Positions 53,328 to 62,260 of a stretch of 64,000 bases of DNA are shown here, piece by piece. Made by a program: the position numbers and the translations under genes. The stretch is from Pseudoflavitalea rhizosphaerae. Lineage in GTDB: Bacteria; Bacteroidota; Bacteroidia; Chitinophagales; Chitinophagaceae. Each line of letters opens with the position of its first letter. The first letter of the stretch is position 1. Location of the stretch: NCBI RefSeq assembly GCF_003991355.1, contig NZ_RCSU01000010.1, forward strand, positions 227,077-291,076. The letters are read 5' to 3'. The notes under the pieces were generated by a model. The model was given only the letters and a program-made list of their open reading frames with translations. It was not told the DNA's origin and searched no databases.

Positions 53328-54542
53328 TCAGTGAGTGATGACCAGTTTGCGGCCAGCCTCTATCCTGAACTTGAAACCTGTTCCCTGCAATCCGTTCAAC
53401 ACCTGTTGCAGCGTGAGTTTCCGGCTGATCTTACCAACAAATTCCAGCTCAGGAACTCCTTTCTCATACACCACTTCAATATCATACCAGCGCGCCAGCT
53501 CTCTCATCACTTCCTGTAAACTGGCATTGTTGAAATTGAAGACCCCGGTTTTCCAGGCCATCACTTTTTCTTTATCTACCTCTTTCAATACAACCGGTAC
53601 ATGATTTTCCTTTTGCAAAGCCTGCTCACCTGGCTTGAGTTTCACCTGGTCTTTTGATCTGCCGGCTTCCAGCCGGTTGCCTACCAGCAGACTGCCTTCC
53701 AGCAATGTTGTTTTGATGGCCTGCTCATTATTGTAGGCATTGATGTTGAAAGACGTGCCCAATACTTCCACCAGGCCGCGATCGTCTACATTCACCAGGA
53801 AGGGTTGCTCCTTATTCTGAAGCACTTCAAAATATACTTCGCCTTTGATCTTCACCTGGCGTTGTTTTCCTGTGAAAGCAGTGGGGAAGCTGATAGAAGA
53901 AGCGGCGTTCATCCATACACGCGTACCATCGGGAAGTGTAAAATGATATTGAGTGCCCGGCGGTGTGCTCATGGAATTGTACAAGGTTTCCTGCGATGCA
54001 GCCAGTTTATTGTCTGTTACCTGGTAACTGAGCTCTCCGCCGGATGCTTTCATCACCTGTGTTGCGCCTTCTTCAGCGAGCTTACCATTGGCCACACTAT
54101 CCAGCTGGATGGTCCTGCCATCAGATAATGTAAGCACCACGGATTGTTGCACTGGCTCGATGGCTGCTGCCGGTTCATTTTTTGCCATCTTGCTGTTGTG
54201 ATCCGCGCCGCTTATGAACCTTAACCAAATTGCGGCAGCAATGATCACAACAGCGGCAGCCGCCCATTTCCAATAACGAAGCCTGTACAGCTTCGCCGGT
54301 GCAGCTTCCGGAATTTCAATGTTGTTCCTTGCCTCCGAGAGTTTATTCCATACCTTCTCTGCGGCCTCCGGATCAGTTGAAGCTCCGGGAGTATACGCAG
54401 CCAGGTCGTCAGTAAGCATTTCACCCAACAGCGCTTCGCGCTCAGGTAATGATGCTTCCTTCAGGAAAAGATCCAGCTCTTCTCCGGTCAGTTGTTGCTG
54501 TTTGAATTTCAACAGCAGGGTTTTGAATTGTTCGTTGGTCAT
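53328..54542 (-). CDS. FecR-family anti-sigma factor (left locus)
   Basis: A 404-residue single-pass membrane protein with a cytoplasmic N-terminus (1-86), one membrane helix (about 90-110, WKWAAAAVVIIAAAIW), a FecR domain (about 175-285, STPPGTQYHFTLPDGTRVWMNAASSI) and a C-terminal DUF4974 domain (FNFNNASLQEVMRELARWYDIEV...). It should hold the adjacent sigma factor inactive until signalled by the STN domain of SusC. Confidence 0.93.
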   Translation of the reverse strand: MTNEQFKTLLLKFKQQQLTGEELDLFLKEASLPEREALLGEMLTDDLAAYTPGASTDPEAAEKVWNKLSEARNNIEIPEAAPAKLYRLRYWKWAAAAVVIIAAAIWLRFISGADHNSKMAKNEPAAAIEPVQQSVVLTLSDGRTIQLDSVANGKLAEEGATQVMKASGGELSYQVTDNKLAASQETLYNSMSTPPGTQYHFTLPDGTRVWMNAASSISFPTAFTGKQRQVKIKGEVYFEVLQNKEQPFLVNVDDRGLVEVLGTSFNINAYNNEQAIKTTLLEGSLLVGNRLEAGRSKDQVKLKPGEQALQKENHVPVVLKEVDKEKVMAWKTGVFNFNNASLQEVMRELARWYDIEVVYEKGVPELEFVGKISRKLTLQQVLNGLQGTGFKFRIEAGRKLVITH

Positions 54543-54633
54543 GACAAGGTTTGAAATCAGCCTTCAGTAATTCCTTCCGGTATAATAAAGACGCACGGGT
54601 TTAAATATGGGAGGACATGCCTCTCAAAAAAAT

Positions 54634-55185
54634 TTATGAAAAAATGGAAAAACAGAAAAAGACCAGCATTTCCCCTTCATTGGAAAGCATGAAATCCCTC
54701 AAAGTTTTCATGGCACGGGAGATATGCTCCTTCACGGTGGTGCGGGCAACACCCATCCGCTCCGCGATCTTTTCATAGGTAAGTCCTTCTTCCCTGCTGA
54801 GCAGAAATGCCTGCTGCTGTTTTTCCGGAAGGCCGTGCAGGGCTTTCCGGATCAGCGAATCACGCTGCCGGATGATCAGCAGGTGATCAGGAGCATCCAG
54901 CTCTTCTGCAAACATGTCACTAAGATAATCGCGGTATTGTTGTTCCGTTCTGAGTTTGCGGAACCTGTTCACGAATTCATTGCGGGCAGTGATGAACAGC
55001 CAGCTTTCAGGCTGTGCGATCTGCGGAAGCTGTTTCCGTTTCTCCCACACTTTCAGGAATACAGACTGCACTATATCCTCTGCATCCGGCCTCCGGCCAA
55101 TGTAACGGAGCATCACTCCAAAGAGCCGGTCAAAATGACGCTGGAAAAAAAGTCTGTAGGCTTCCTCATCATCGAGCGCTATCAA
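54634..55185 (-). CDS. ECF sigma-70 family RNA polymerase sigma factor (left locus)
   Basis: A sigma-70 region 2 and region 4 protein. Region 2 contains FFQRHFDRLFGVMLRYIGRRPDAEDIVQSVFLKVWEKR and region 4 the HTH LTYEKIAERMGVARTTVKEHIS; a short hydrophobic tail (MLVFFCFSIFS) ends it. The usual prediction is a TTG start at 55185, giving 183 residues. However, the frame upstream continues to a stop at 55248 and encodes HELFRLIALDDEEAYRL, the normal start of ECF region 2, so translation probably begins upstream at a rare codon such as CTG at 55227. Its product should read the left Sus operon and likely its own promoter. Confidence 0.9.
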   Translation of the reverse strand: MIALDDEEAYRLFFQRHFDRLFGVMLRYIGRRPDAEDIVQSVFLKVWEKRKQLPQIAQPESWLFITARNEFVNRFRKLRTEQQYRDYLSDMFAEELDAPDHLLIIRQRDSLIRKALHGLPEKQQQAFLLSREEGLTYEKIAERMGVARTTVKEHISRAMKTLRDFMLSNEGEMLVFFCFSIFS

Positions 55186-55342
55186 ACGGAATAGTTCATG
55201 GTCAGTATGTAAGCTATCTGCAGTCAGTTCCTTTTCCTTTAAACGCTATAAATATAATTAAAAACGAAAAAACAGGATTTCCGGAATATACCGGTAAACC
55301 AGTAATTCCGGACAAATATCATTTTAATAGAATGAATAGCGT

Positions 55343-55358
55343 CAACTTTTGTAAGTTG
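55343..55358. repeat. Perfect palindrome CAACTT-TTGT-AAGTTG between two sigma genes
   Basis: Six-bp arms separated by four bases, 21 bp upstream of the right sigma gene and in the divergent region between the two sigma genes. It could be an operator or a small hairpin in the 5' leader of the right sigma mRNA. Confidence 0.55.
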
Positions 55359-55378
55359 CATACCCAAGTTCATATCCA

Positions 55379-55969
55379 TTGATCAGGCACGCATCATATA
55401 ACGAAGAACAGCTGCTGAAGCGGCTTGCAGCAGGTGATGAAGCGGCATTCAACTCCATTTATGAACTATACCAGCAACCTGTTTTTGCATTTGCATTCTA
55501 TCTCACCAAATCAAGGGAGCTCTCGGAAGAAGTAGTACAGGAAACTTTTGTGAAGGTCTGGGAAAAAAGAGAACAGTTCCCGGAACACATGATCATTCTT
55601 CCTTATATCAAACGTATCACACAGAACCTGGTGCTGGACATGTACCGGAAAGCAGGCAGGGACCAGGCTTTGCAACAGGTATTGTATGAAGCTGTCAGTA
55701 ACCTGTACCAGCAGCCTGTTGACCAGCTACAGGAGAAAGAACTGCTACGTATTTATCGTGATGGCATCAACAGGCTTCCTCCGCAAAAAAGGATCATCTA
55801 CACATTACATCGCGATCATCATCTCAGTTATGAGCAGATCGCTGAGCGGCTGCAACTCTCTCCCAACACTGTCCGCAATCATATGGCCCAGGCCATCCGC
55901 TCCGTGCGCGAGCATGTGAACAAACATGGCGCACTCCTCCCGATCGCCTTCCTGCTGAAAGAATGGTAA
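55379..55969 (+). CDS. ECF sigma-70 family RNA polymerase sigma factor (right locus, TTG start)
   Basis: A 196-residue ECF sigma factor: region 2 with LLKRLAAGDEAAFNSIYELY and EEVVQETFVKVWEKR, region 4 with LSYEQIAERLQLSPNTVRNHM, and a hydrophobic C-terminal tail (GALLPIAFLL). The TTG at 55379 provides LIRHASYNEEQLLKRL, which carries the full first helix of region 2. It diverges from the left sigma gene by about 190 bp. Confidence 0.93.
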   Translation: MIRHASYNEEQLLKRLAAGDEAAFNSIYELYQQPVFAFAFYLTKSRELSEEVVQETFVKVWEKREQFPEHMIILPYIKRITQNLVLDMYRKAGRDQALQQVLYEAVSNLYQQPVDQLQEKELLRIYRDGINRLPPQKRIIYTLHRDHHLSYEQIAERLQLSPNTVRNHMAQAIRSVREHVNKHGALLPIAFLLKEW

Positions 55970-56062
55970 CCTGCAAAAAATATTTTTACAGCAACTGGTA
56001 GTGAACCTCCTGCCGTTCGTTTCTACTGTTCACGTTCTGTTACTTCATTTAAACCTGTAACT

Positions 56063-57181
56063 GTGAACAATACCCGACAACGACTGAAAGCGCTTCTTCA
56101 GAAACAGCTCGATGCCAGCATCAGCGCAGCGGAACAACAGGAATTGTTTGCCCTCAGCAATGATCCGGCACTGGCTCCATTGTTCCAGGAACTATTCGAT
56201 GAGGTCTGGCATGACCTGGAAGCAAGCCGGCCACAGTCCGCCATGGAACGGCCTTTGGTGAAACAAAACTGGTTCAGGATCGCAGCAGCGGCTGCTGTGG
56301 TGGCCGCAGTGCTGGGGACCTGGTTCTGGCTGTCAACGTCCGAAAAGAGCACAGGGCAAAAGCCTGCAACGTTTGCTGCCAAAGATATTCCGCCTGGTAA
56401 GGATGGCGCCATCCTTACACTGGCAGATGGAAAACAGATCATGCTGGACACTGTGAAAAATGGCAGCATACTGCAGTTGAACGGTATCAGCATGGAAGTG
56501 AAAAATGGACAGCTCATGTATCCGCAGCGAAACAATGGCTCAATTGCCTGGCATACCATGAGCACGCCGAAAGGCCGCCAGTTCCAATTGCAATTGCCCG
56601 ATGGTTCACAGGTATGGCTCAACGCTGCCAGCTCTATCCGGTACCCCAGCACCTTCTCCGGAAATGAAAGAAAAGTGGAAATCGATGGAGAAGCTTACCT
56701 GGAAATAGCAATAGATAAGAACAAACCCTTTATTGTTATCACACGCAAACAAAAGGTGGAAGTGATCGGCACCAGCTTCAATATCAATGCCTATTCCGAT
56801 GAACTGAACGAACGCACCACTTTGCTGGAAGGATCTGTAAAAGTGAAACACAATCATTCATCATCTTCTTCCTTGCTGCAACCGGGCCGGCAGGCACAGG
56901 TAGATGAAAATACTGTTACAGTTAGGGACGCAGATGTTGACGAAGCAATTGCCTGGAAGAACGGACTTTTTCATTTCGTGAATGCCGATATCCCCACGGT
57001 TATGCGGCAATTGCAACGCTGGTACAATATTGAAGTAAGTTATGAAGGCGCTATTCCAAAGCGGGAATTCCAGGGCAAGATGCAGCGGGACCTTAACCTT
57101 TCCGAGTTGATCTCCTTACTGGAAAAAGCTGATCTGCATATAAAACTGGAGGGTGAAAGAAAACTGGTGATAACACCATAA
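56063..57181 (+). CDS. FecR-family anti-sigma factor (right locus, GTG start)
   Basis: A 372-residue protein with the same layout as the left locus: cytoplasmic helical N-terminus, membrane helix (about 70-92, FRIAAAAAVVAAVLGTWFWL), FecR domain (STPKGRQFQLQLPDGSQVWLNAASSIRYPSTFSGN) and C-terminal DUF4974 (FHFVNADIPTVMRQLQRWYNIEVSYE). It starts at GTG 56063, 93 bp after the sigma gene. Confidence 0.92.
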   Translation: MNNTRQRLKALLQKQLDASISAAEQQELFALSNDPALAPLFQELFDEVWHDLEASRPQSAMERPLVKQNWFRIAAAAAVVAAVLGTWFWLSTSEKSTGQKPATFAAKDIPPGKDGAILTLADGKQIMLDTVKNGSILQLNGISMEVKNGQLMYPQRNNGSIAWHTMSTPKGRQFQLQLPDGSQVWLNAASSIRYPSTFSGNERKVEIDGEAYLEIAIDKNKPFIVITRKQKVEVIGTSFNINAYSDELNERTTLLEGSVKVKHNHSSSSSLLQPGRQAQVDENTVTVRDADVDEAIAWKNGLFHFVNADIPTVMRQLQRWYNIEVSYEGAIPKREFQGKMQRDLNLSELISLLEKADLHIKLEGERKLVITP

Positions 57182-57321
57182 ACTATAAAAAAGGACAAAA
57201 TTGATCATCTGAAAAAACCGGAACCCGAGTCGCGATCGGGCCCGGCAATATTTCGGGTGGTCAAATCAAGATAGCCGTTGCTGACTATTATTATTATCAA
57301 ACCCAAAACTGTTGCGAATTT

Positions 57322-60300
57322 ATGCAATTAAATGCTCTCCGGAAAGGGCGCCACAACACGCGTTCCCTATCCTCTGCGAAAAAACAACTGCTTATGCGGC
57401 TCACATTTGTCGGCATTCTATTACTGGGGCTCTGTTTGCATATCAGCGCCAAAAGTAACTCCCAGACTATCACATTTTCAGGGAAGAAAGCTTCCCTGAA
57501 AGAAGTGTTTACCGCCATTGAAAAACAAACCGGCTTTGTAGTTTTCTATGACGGCGCCATCCTCCGGAAAGCTGCTCCGGTAAACATTCAGGCGAATAAT
57601 ATGCCTTTATTGTCGTTCCTCGATAATGTTCTAAAGGAACAATTATTCGATTATTCCATTCAGAAAAAAACGATCGTGATCTCTGCAAGGAAGATCGCGC
57701 CGCCTGTTTTTCAACTCTACCCTCCCACTATCGAAATCCGGGGCCGGATCACCACGGAAAGCGGCGAGCCTGCCAGCGGCGTAACGGTCACAGTGAAAGG
57801 CACAGACAAAGGCACTGCTACCAACAGCAAAGGCGAGTTCACACTCGAAGGAGTGAACGAGCAGGCAGTACTGATCGTTTCCAGCGTGAATTATGAAACA
57901 CAGGAAGTAAAAGTGAATGGGAAGAACAATATCCTGATTGTAGTGAAAACCAAAGTATCCTCACTGGGAGATGTAACCGTTTCCGTGAATACCGGCTACC
58001 AGAAGATACCCAAAGAGCGGGCAACCGGCTCTTACTCCGTGATAACGGCAAAAGACCTGGAACGCAGGACCTCGCCGGATCTCTTCAACCTGATAGAAGG
58101 CATGGCGCCGGGATTGCTGATCTCCAAAAGCGCCAATGGTATTGAAGGGGAAGACGATCCAAGCATCCTGATGCGCGGCGTGTCTACTTTCGGCAATCAA
58201 CAACCATTGATCGTTGTAGATGGATTTCCCATCGAAGGCAGCCTGTCTACCATCAATCCGAACGATGTTGAAACAATTACCCTGCTTCGCGATGCGGCCG
58301 CAGCCGCCATCTGGGGCGTGAAAGCCACCAATGGTGTGATCGTGATCAATACCAAAAAAGGAAAAACACTTTCGCCCAGGGTCACTTTCCGTTCATCTTT
58401 CAATATCAACCCCAGGCCCAAACTCAGCTACCTCAACCTGCTGAGCCCTGCTGAAATGGTGGAGTTTGAAAAAGAAGAATTCTATGCCTACCCGAACAAT
58501 ATTCCCGCCCGCGACGACTACAGTTATTCCCGCGATGCCTACACGCCTGTATTTGCTACCCTGTTCGATTTTGAAGAAGGAAAGATCACTGCAGAAGAAA
58601 GAGACAGAAGATTGAAGGAGATCGGAACTTACGATAACCTCAAAGAAGCCGCAAAGGAATTCTTCAATAATGCTTATTCCACTGACAATACAGTCAGTAT
58701 CAGTGCCGCGCCCACAGACCGTTTCAGCTACTACGCTTCCTTCGGTTATGTAAAAGGCACCAATCTTTACAAAGGCGATGAATTCCGGAAGACCAATGTG
58801 AACTTCAACAGCGACATCAAACTCACCAGCAAGCTCACACTGGCCATCAATGCCAACTACAGTGTGAATGACCAGGATGTATCTCCACTGAAAAGATTCG
58901 GTGGCAGTTCCAACTCCGTTGTTCCGGGCTCGCTGAAGATCCTTCCTTATGAAAGATTGCGCAACCCGGACGGCAGTCACCGGCAGATCCCATACAGGTG
59001 GAATGATGATCTTAGCAGGCAATTCGTGGAAGCCGGCTTTCCCGCGCTTACTTATGCCCCGCTCGATGACCTGACAGACTATGATTTCAACAACAAGACC
59101 AATAATCTCCGTCTTCAGTCCACCCTTAGCTACAAGTTCAATAACAGCATCGCCCTTAGTGTCAGCTATAAATCGGAGAATATCGATGAGCTGAAAAAAG
59201 ATATCTATAACGCCAGTTCCTTCCAGGCACGCAACCTCGTTGCCAGCTATGCCACGCTGGACGGCACATTGCCCGTTTTCAACATTCCCAAAGGCGGCAT
59301 ACTTTCTGAAACGAGGAATACCACCAGGAATTTTTATGTACGCGCCCAGCTTGACCTGAACCATACTTTCAATCATGATCACAGGGTGGATATGACACTG
59401 GGCCTTGAAAGACAAAAATCACTTTTCGATAATTCGATGGATACCCGTTTCGGATACGATCCATCCAATAATCTCAACTTCCCCGTTGACTTCAGGTATA
59501 TCACAACAGTTGGCGTGGAAAATCCGGTCAGCACCCTGTTCAGCAAATTCGAATACGATCAGTATTTCAAGAAAAGCACACTGGATGATCGTTATATCTT
59601 CTACTATTTTGCAGGTTCCTACGCTTACAAAGGGAAATATACTTTGAGCACCAGCGCGCGTATCAACAAGAGCAGCCGTTTCGACCGGTCCGCAGGTTTG
59701 AACAAACAGATACTGGCTTCCGCAGGATTGAAATGGGACCTGCTGCGCGAGCATTTTATCAAAGCGCCTTCCTGGATGAACCTCCTGCAAATAAGATATA
59801 CTGCAGGTCTTACCGGTAACGTACCTGATCTTACTTCCTCATCACTCAGGACCATCGCGCAGGCCTGGAGCAGTTTCAATCTCAACAACACGCATCTCAA
59901 TATCAATTCTCCTGCCAACAGGGAACTGCGATGGGAGCCTACTTTCACACATAACCTTGCATTGGATTTCAGTTTACTTTCCAACAGGATCAGCGGCTCT
60001 GTAGATTTTTACCATAAGAAGACCACTGACCTGCTGGCATCGCAAACCTGGGACCCCACCCGCACAGGTTTCTACCTGATCAACCTGAATACATCCGATA
60101 TCACCAACAAAGGCGTTGAGCTGAGGCTGAACACCATCAATATCAACAACAGTAAATTCCGCTGGCAGACTACCGTGAATCTCGGCCTCAACACTAACAA
60201 GGTGGGATACTCGAATCTCAACAATGGAAGCCTGGCCGGATTCCCAAGGAATTTCACCGGCTTCCCTTCCCGTACATTTTTCGCTTATCAGTGGGCAGGT

Positions 60301-60924
60301 GTGGATGAAACAGGCGCAGGCCTGATGTGGGATGTGCAGCCGGATGGCAAGCGTGTAAAGATCCCCGCCGCACAATACTCCAATCTCAAATATGAAGACC
60401 TGGTGGTGATCGGCTCCATCGTTCCCAAATACACGGCAGGTCTTACGAATATTCTGCAGTACGGCAACTGGGACCTGTCCTTCCTCTTCATCGCCAATGG
60501 TGGTCATTTCATGGCAACCGATATGCTGGATGAATTCTATTTCTCCAACAGTTTCAACGGTGAAGGCTATACGAATGTATCCCGTGTAGCTGCATCCAGG
60601 TGGCAAAAGCCAGGCGATGAATTGCATACACAGATTCCCAGGAAGAGTGTAATGCAAAGCAACCAGTACAACTGGAGCGATCAGAAATTCGCTTCCGCCG
60701 CTTTCATCAAACTACGTGAAGTGGCCGTTGCCTATCTCTTCGATAAAAAGATGCTGGGCACCTGGCCGGTGAACAGTATCAAACTCAACTTCCAGGTGAG
60801 GAACGCATGGAAATGGTTAAAGAATAAAAATGGAATTGATCCCGAAGCCCACCTGATGGAAAGTGGTGAAAGAACCCTCCCCATCACTCCCACCTACACT
60901 TTCGGCGTACTGGCCAATTTTTAA
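57322..60924 (+). CDS. SusC/RagA TonB-linked outer membrane transporter with STN domain (right locus)
   Basis: A 1200-residue TonB-dependent transporter: signal peptide (about 1-48), STN domain (about 48-120, LKEVFTAIEKQTGFVVFYDGAIL), regulatory-like domain (about 138-215, GRITTESGEPASGVTVTVKGTDKG), plug with SVNTGYQKIPKERATGS, and barrel ending PTYTFGVLANF. The first 20 residues are unusually polar before the hydrophobic signal core. The STN domain again suggests signalling to the FecR protein 140 bp upstream. Confidence 0.95.
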   Translation: MQLNALRKGRHNTRSLSSAKKQLLMRLTFVGILLLGLCLHISAKSNSQTITFSGKKASLKEVFTAIEKQTGFVVFYDGAILRKAAPVNIQANNMPLLSFLDNVLKEQLFDYSIQKKTIVISARKIAPPVFQLYPPTIEIRGRITTESGEPASGVTVTVKGTDKGTATNSKGEFTLEGVNEQAVLIVSSVNYETQEVKVNGKNNILIVVKTKVSSLGDVTVSVNTGYQKIPKERATGSYSVITAKDLERRTSPDLFNLIEGMAPGLLISKSANGIEGEDDPSILMRGVSTFGNQQPLIVVDGFPIEGSLSTINPNDVETITLLRDAAAAAIWGVKATNGVIVINTKKGKTLSPRVTFRSSFNINPRPKLSYLNLLSPAEMVEFEKEEFYAYPNNIPARDDYSYSRDAYTPVFATLFDFEEGKITAEERDRRLKEIGTYDNLKEAAKEFFNNAYSTDNTVSISAAPTDRFSYYASFGYVKGTNLYKGDEFRKTNVNFNSDIKLTSKLTLAINANYSVNDQDVSPLKRFGGSSNSVVPGSLKILPYERLRNPDGSHRQIPYRWNDDLSRQFVEAGFPALTYAPLDDLTDYDFNNKTNNLRLQSTLSYKFNNSIALSVSYKSENIDELKKDIYNASSFQARNLVASYATLDGTLPVFNIPKGGILSETRNTTRNFYVRAQLDLNHTFNHDHRVDMTLGLERQKSLFDNSMDTRFGYDPSNNLNFPVDFRYITTVGVENPVSTLFSKFEYDQYFKKSTLDDRYIFYYFAGSYAYKGKYTLSTSARINKSSRFDRSAGLNKQILASAGLKWDLLREHFIKAPSWMNLLQIRYTAGLTGNVPDLTSSSLRTIAQAWSSFNLNNTHLNINSPANRELRWEPTFTHNLALDFSLLSNRISGSVDFYHKKTTDLLASQTWDPTRTGFYLINLNTSDITNKGVELRLNTININNSKFRWQTTVNLGLNTNKVGYSNLNNGSLAGFPRNFTGFPSRTFFAYQWAGVDETGAGLMWDVQPDGKRVKIPAAQYSNLKYEDLVVIGSIVPKYTAGLTNILQYGNWDLSFLFIANGGHFMATDMLDEFYFSNSFNGEGYTNVSRVAASRWQKPGDELHTQIPRKSVMQSNQYNWSDQKFASAAFIKLREVAVAYLFDKKMLGTWPVNSIKLNFQVRNAWKWLKNKNGIDPEAHLMESGERTLPITPTYTFGVLANF

Positions 60925-60942
60925 TGCACAATCATCAAAAAC

Positions 60943-62244
60943 ATGAACAAGATCATCCCCATCATATTATCATCCGTTCTATTCATCACCAGCTGTGAGA
61001 AAAAATTCCTGGAAGTGGATCAGCCAGGCGTGGTAACCGTAAGCGCCACTCCGGATTATGATCAGCTCCTGAATGCTGATGACGTGAATGGCTATTTCAA
61101 CTGGCCACTGATCCAGCTGAGCGATAATTTCGAATACCTGCCTTCCCGCACTCCCAACGGCATTACAGCAAGATTGTACACCTGGCAGGACCAGCCTTAT
61201 GTGAACGAGGATCCCACGCTGTGGTCTATGCCTTACAAAACCGTTTACTATGCCAATCTCGTGATCAATGAAGTGATGGATTCCCGGGGCGGCTCACAAC
61301 TGGAAAAAGAAAAGCTGAAAGCGGAAGGATTACTGGCAAGGGCTTATGCACATTTCTGCATTGCGCAGCTCTATGCAAAACCTTATGATCCTGCCACGGC
61401 GGCATCTGATCCTGGCATCCCATATGTTACTTCCGCTGATATGTATGCGAAAACACCTTCCAGGTCTACCGTAAAGGATTGCTACGAAAAAATGATAAAA
61501 GACATCCGTGATGCACTGCCCAGGCTTTCCGATCTCCATCCTGTTCCATATCGTGGTAGTAAAGCAGCTGCATACGCTTCACTGGCCAGGATCTATTTGC
61601 ACATGCAGGACTACGATAACACCATTGAGAATGCAGATGCAGCACTCGCATTGAAAAGCGATCTGCTGGATTTTTCGGCGGCCAATGCTACTGCGCCTGA
61701 TCTGCTATCCAATCCGGAGAACCTTTATCTCCGCAGCAATTATGAACTCACGCATGTACTAAGAACAAAGCTCACTGCCAGTGCAGCCGCATTGTTCGGC
61801 ACTACTGATAACCGGGAAAGACTGATGGCTTCCAAAACAAGCGGGCTGAGGATCAGACAAACCAATTTTGGTATCTCCGTTCCTGAAACCATGCTCAGCA
61901 AGGCAGAAGCGCTGGTGCGCAAGCCATCACCCGATCTCAATTCAGCGCTTGGCATCATCAACAGCATCAATGCAAAACGAGACAGGAATCATGTGGACCT
62001 CCATTCCACTGACGCAGCACAAGTGCTCAATTGGGTGCTGGATGAAAGAAGAAGAGAACTGATTGCCAGTCCTGTCCGCTGGTTCGACAGTCGAAGGCTG
62101 GCCAAAGAAGGTAAAACGCCTACCGTTGTACGAAATCTGGGAACAGATATCTATACGCTTACTCCTGACAGCAAAAAATACACTTTACAAATCCCGCAGG
62201 CCGTGATCAATTTCAATCCCGACATGCCTTTGAACGAACGATAA
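60943..62244 (+). CDS. SusD/RagB-like substrate-binding lipoprotein (right locus)
   Basis: A 433-residue lipoprotein (lipobox ITSC, Cys18), 18 bp after SusC. The family blocks are EKKFLEVDQPGVVTVSATPDYDQLLNADD, KAEGLLARAYAHFCIAQLYAKPYDPATAASDPG and the final LDERRRELIASPVRWFDSRRL. It should bind the right-locus substrate; the protein is on the short side for SusD, suggesting a small ligand, but this is weak. Confidence 0.95.
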   Translation: MNKIIPIILSSVLFITSCEKKFLEVDQPGVVTVSATPDYDQLLNADDVNGYFNWPLIQLSDNFEYLPSRTPNGITARLYTWQDQPYVNEDPTLWSMPYKTVYYANLVINEVMDSRGGSQLEKEKLKAEGLLARAYAHFCIAQLYAKPYDPATAASDPGIPYVTSADMYAKTPSRSTVKDCYEKMIKDIRDALPRLSDLHPVPYRGSKAAAYASLARIYLHMQDYDNTIENADAALALKSDLLDFSAANATAPDLLSNPENLYLRSNYELTHVLRTKLTASAAALFGTTDNRERLMASKTSGLRIRQTNFGISVPETMLSKAEALVRKPSPDLNSALGIINSINAKRDRNHVDLHSTDAAQVLNWVLDERRRELIASPVRWFDSRRLAKEGKTPTVVRNLGTDIYTLTPDSKKYTLQIPQAVINFNPDMPLNER

Positions 62245-62260
62245 AATCTATATATGAATT

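Noticed and set aside
58393..59415. 340-codon open frame on the minus strand
   Set aside because: It lies opposite the right SusC gene, where the plus frame has continuous family similarity; the translation has no signal or motif.
59974..60657. 227-codon open frame on the minus strand
   Set aside because: Also a shadow of SusC, with no recognisable sequence.
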